From Candidatus Poribacteria bacterium (GTDB lineage: Bacteria; Poribacteria; WGA-4E; WGA-3G), in assembly GCA_026710795.1 (NCBI GenBank), contig JAPOQK010000024.1:1-64000 (forward strand): a DNA stretch of 64,000 nucleotides, read 5' to 3'. The position numbers and the translations under genes were made by a program. How positions within the stretch are numbered: position 1 is the stretch's first letter; every line of letters starts with the position of its first letter. Below are positions 62,583-64,000 of the stretch, piece after piece. A model generated the notes under the pieces. It searched no databases, had not been told where the DNA came from, and was given only the letters and a program-made list of their open reading frames with translations.

Positions 62583-64000
62583 ATGAAATCCTCACGTTTC
62601 TTGATATTCACAGTAATTTATGTTTTAATCTGCTGTTTTACATCAATTGCACAAGATAACGCACAAATAGGATTACCTGAAGGGGTTATAGCACGACTTG
62701 GCAAAGGTTCGCTGGGTGAAATCCGCTTTTCTCCAGATGGAAGTAAACTTGCAGTTTCAACTTCTCTCGGAATCTGGTTCCACGACCCACAAACTGGGAA
62801 AGAGTTGGAATTGCTGCGACATCCTAACATAAGATATCCATACGCTTTTGCATTTTCTCCTGATGGCAACACAATCGCTATAGGTGTTAGAGAGAAAAAG
62901 CAAAAGTCAAGCGGAAGTATTAGGTACCCAGTAGCATTATGGAATGTCACTACAGGAAAAGAAAAAGAAATGCCTCTTGGACACTTGCACAGAGTTAGAT
63001 CCATTGCATTTTCTCCTGACGGAATTTATGTCGCTTCTGTTGGAGGGTTTGCAAACACCGGTCACTTATGGAACACACAAACAGGAGAAAGCATAGCCAT
63101 AAAAAGAATGCATGCAAAAGGCGTGAGTTTAGTTCTGTTTTCTTTGGATGGACCAACTTTTGTTACCAAGGGGTACGACAACGCAGCATATCTGTGGGAT
63201 GGAAAAACGGGTAATCATAAACTCACACTTACTGCACATTCAGAGCAAGTTTCTTCTGTTGCATATACTCCAGATGGTAAGAATATTGCAACAGGAAGTA
63301 GGGATGGAACGATTCGGTTATGGGATGCCGCCACTGGAAAACATAAAGACACACTGACGTCCGACAAAGGAAGTGCCAGGTCTCTCGTATACTCTCCTGA
63401 TGGAAAGACAATCGCCAGCGGAACAGTAAGCGGTGATGTGCAATTATGGAACACACAAACATCAACACTAAAATCCACTCTCTCTGGACATACAGGAAGA
63501 GTTGAATCTGTTGCTTACTCTCCCGATGGAAATACTATTGCTTCTGCCAGTAGAGATACAGTGCGATTGTGGAATGCTGCCACTGGCAAAACTAAAGCCA
63601 TACTAACAGGATATATGCGTATCAACTCCGTCGCATATTCTCCCAATGGAACTACGATTGCTACTGGAAGTGGAAATAACACGGTGCGATTGTGGGATAC
63701 AAAATCAGGGAGAATAAAAAACACTTTTACTGCTTTTTCCGGTTACGGAAGAATTACCAAAGTAACCTATTCTCCCGATGGAAAAACAATTGCTGTGGCA
63801 AGACCTTTTAGTACAGTTTTCTTGTTAGATGCGCAAACCGGAAAACGTAAAGCCACACTCAAGCATTTCGGTTTGATTGATGAGATTTTTAATGTAATTC
63901 AGGATCGTGAGTATGATATAACTACTCTGACGTATTCCTCTGATGGCAACACAATCGTTACAGGATTAGATTGTTATACTCATGAAAAAGGAACGGTGTT
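62583..64000 (+). CDS. Exported WD40 propeller protein M (cut by window end)
   Basis: Open from the ATG at 62583 to the last base, 472 codons, not listed in the ORF track because no stop is reached. AAGGAG lies 10 bases before the start. Signal peptide ending FTSIAQ, entry motif LPEGVIARLGKGSL, first blade SLGIWFHDPQTG. Nine blade ends are visible, fitting a 14-blade plan if it continues like its paralogues. Strands often read YSPDGKTIASG rather than FSPDG. Whether it has a dockerin or anchor lies beyond the window. Confidence 0.85.
   Translation, partial: MKSSRFLIFTVIYVLICCFTSIAQDNAQIGLPEGVIARLGKGSLGEIRFSPDGSKLAVSTSLGIWFHDPQTGKELELLRHPNIRYPYAFAFSPDGNTIAIGVREKKQKSSGSIRYPVALWNVTTGKEKEMPLGHLHRVRSIAFSPDGIYVASVGGFANTGHLWNTQTGESIAIKRMHAKGVSLVLFSLDGPTFVTKGYDNAAYLWDGKTGNHKLTLTAHSEQVSSVAYTPDGKNIATGSRDGTIRLWDAATGKHKDTLTSDKGSARSLVYSPDGKTIASGTVSGDVQLWNTQTSTLKSTLSGHTGRVESVAYSPDGNTIASASRDTVRLWNAATGKTKAILTGYMRINSVAYSPNGTTIATGSGNNTVRLWDTKSGRIKNTFTAFSGYGRITKVTYSPDGKTIAVARPFSTVFLLDAQTGKRKATLKHFGLIDEIFNVIQDREYDITTLTYSSDGNTIVTGLDCYTHEKGTV

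Noticed and set aside
62560-62585. AAGGAGATATACC before gene M, identical to the phage T7 gene 10 ribosome site used in vectors
   Set aside because: The flanks are native, AT-rich and repeat-linked, the gene belongs to the local WD40 family, and no vector sequence surrounds it. It is a chance match of a short purine-rich motif.

Overview
The window looks like a chromosomal segment of an uncultured Gram-negative bacterium, most likely a member of Candidatus Poribacteria or a close relative (inference). The signs are moderately AT-rich DNA, an outer-membrane TonB receptor, several phytanoyl-CoA dioxygenase (PhyH) and Gfo/Idh/MocA genes, a ThuA/LamG secreted protein, dockerin-like modules, and a C-terminal anchor domain beginning NYPNPFNPETWIPYQL. 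I remember that anchor and this gene mix from Poribacteria annotations; I could not search.

Layout. 0.5-7.4 kb holds housekeeping and nitrogen genes: def, larE, a small membrane protein, a glcF-like Fe-S subunit, dcd, glnA, glnB and a rhodanese. A decayed IS200/IS605 element with the last residues of TnpB follows at 7.4-7.75 kb. 7.8-20.2 kb holds a TonB receptor, an MNT-HEPN fusion, PhyH, a GH43-like propeller, a 1372-residue ThuA/LamG protein, rsmI, a 3-hydroxyacyl-CoA dehydrogenase, a VTT membrane protein and an oxidoreductase. 32.9-42.8 kb is a metabolic block with a nucleoside hydrolase, a TIM-barrel isomerase, PhyH genes, an SDR, a GT-A transferase, an oxidoreductase and aspartokinase. 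57.2-61.3 kb holds a HAD hydrolase, an oxidoreductase, a sulfotransferase and an orphan binding lipoprotein.

The striking content is a 13-locus family of exported WD40 proteins, called A-M here. They lie at 20.5-32.7 kb (A-F), 43-57.2 kb (G-L) and 62.6 kb to the window end (M). Nearly all start with a signal peptide or anchor, then an 'LPEG..AR.GKG' motif, then WD40 blades. Eight have exactly 14 blade ends, suggesting paired seven-bladed propellers. A-F are bare propellers. G-K add a dockerin-like module and the C-terminal anchor, and G also carries a cohesin-like domain. H-I-J-K form a tight operon behind a good sigma-54 promoter with two upstream dyads; glnA also has a sigma-54 promoter, so the two may share nitrogen-type control (inference). 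B has an in-frame stop before its last blade, and L was destroyed by a 191-bp MITE.

The non-coding DNA is full of small palindromic and terminal-inverted-repeat elements, including at least two MITE families of fixed length (191 and 136 bp). A tandem pair of ~140-bp elements just upstream of gene M contains intrinsic terminators whose stems co-vary between copies. No tRNA, rRNA or CRISPR array was seen.
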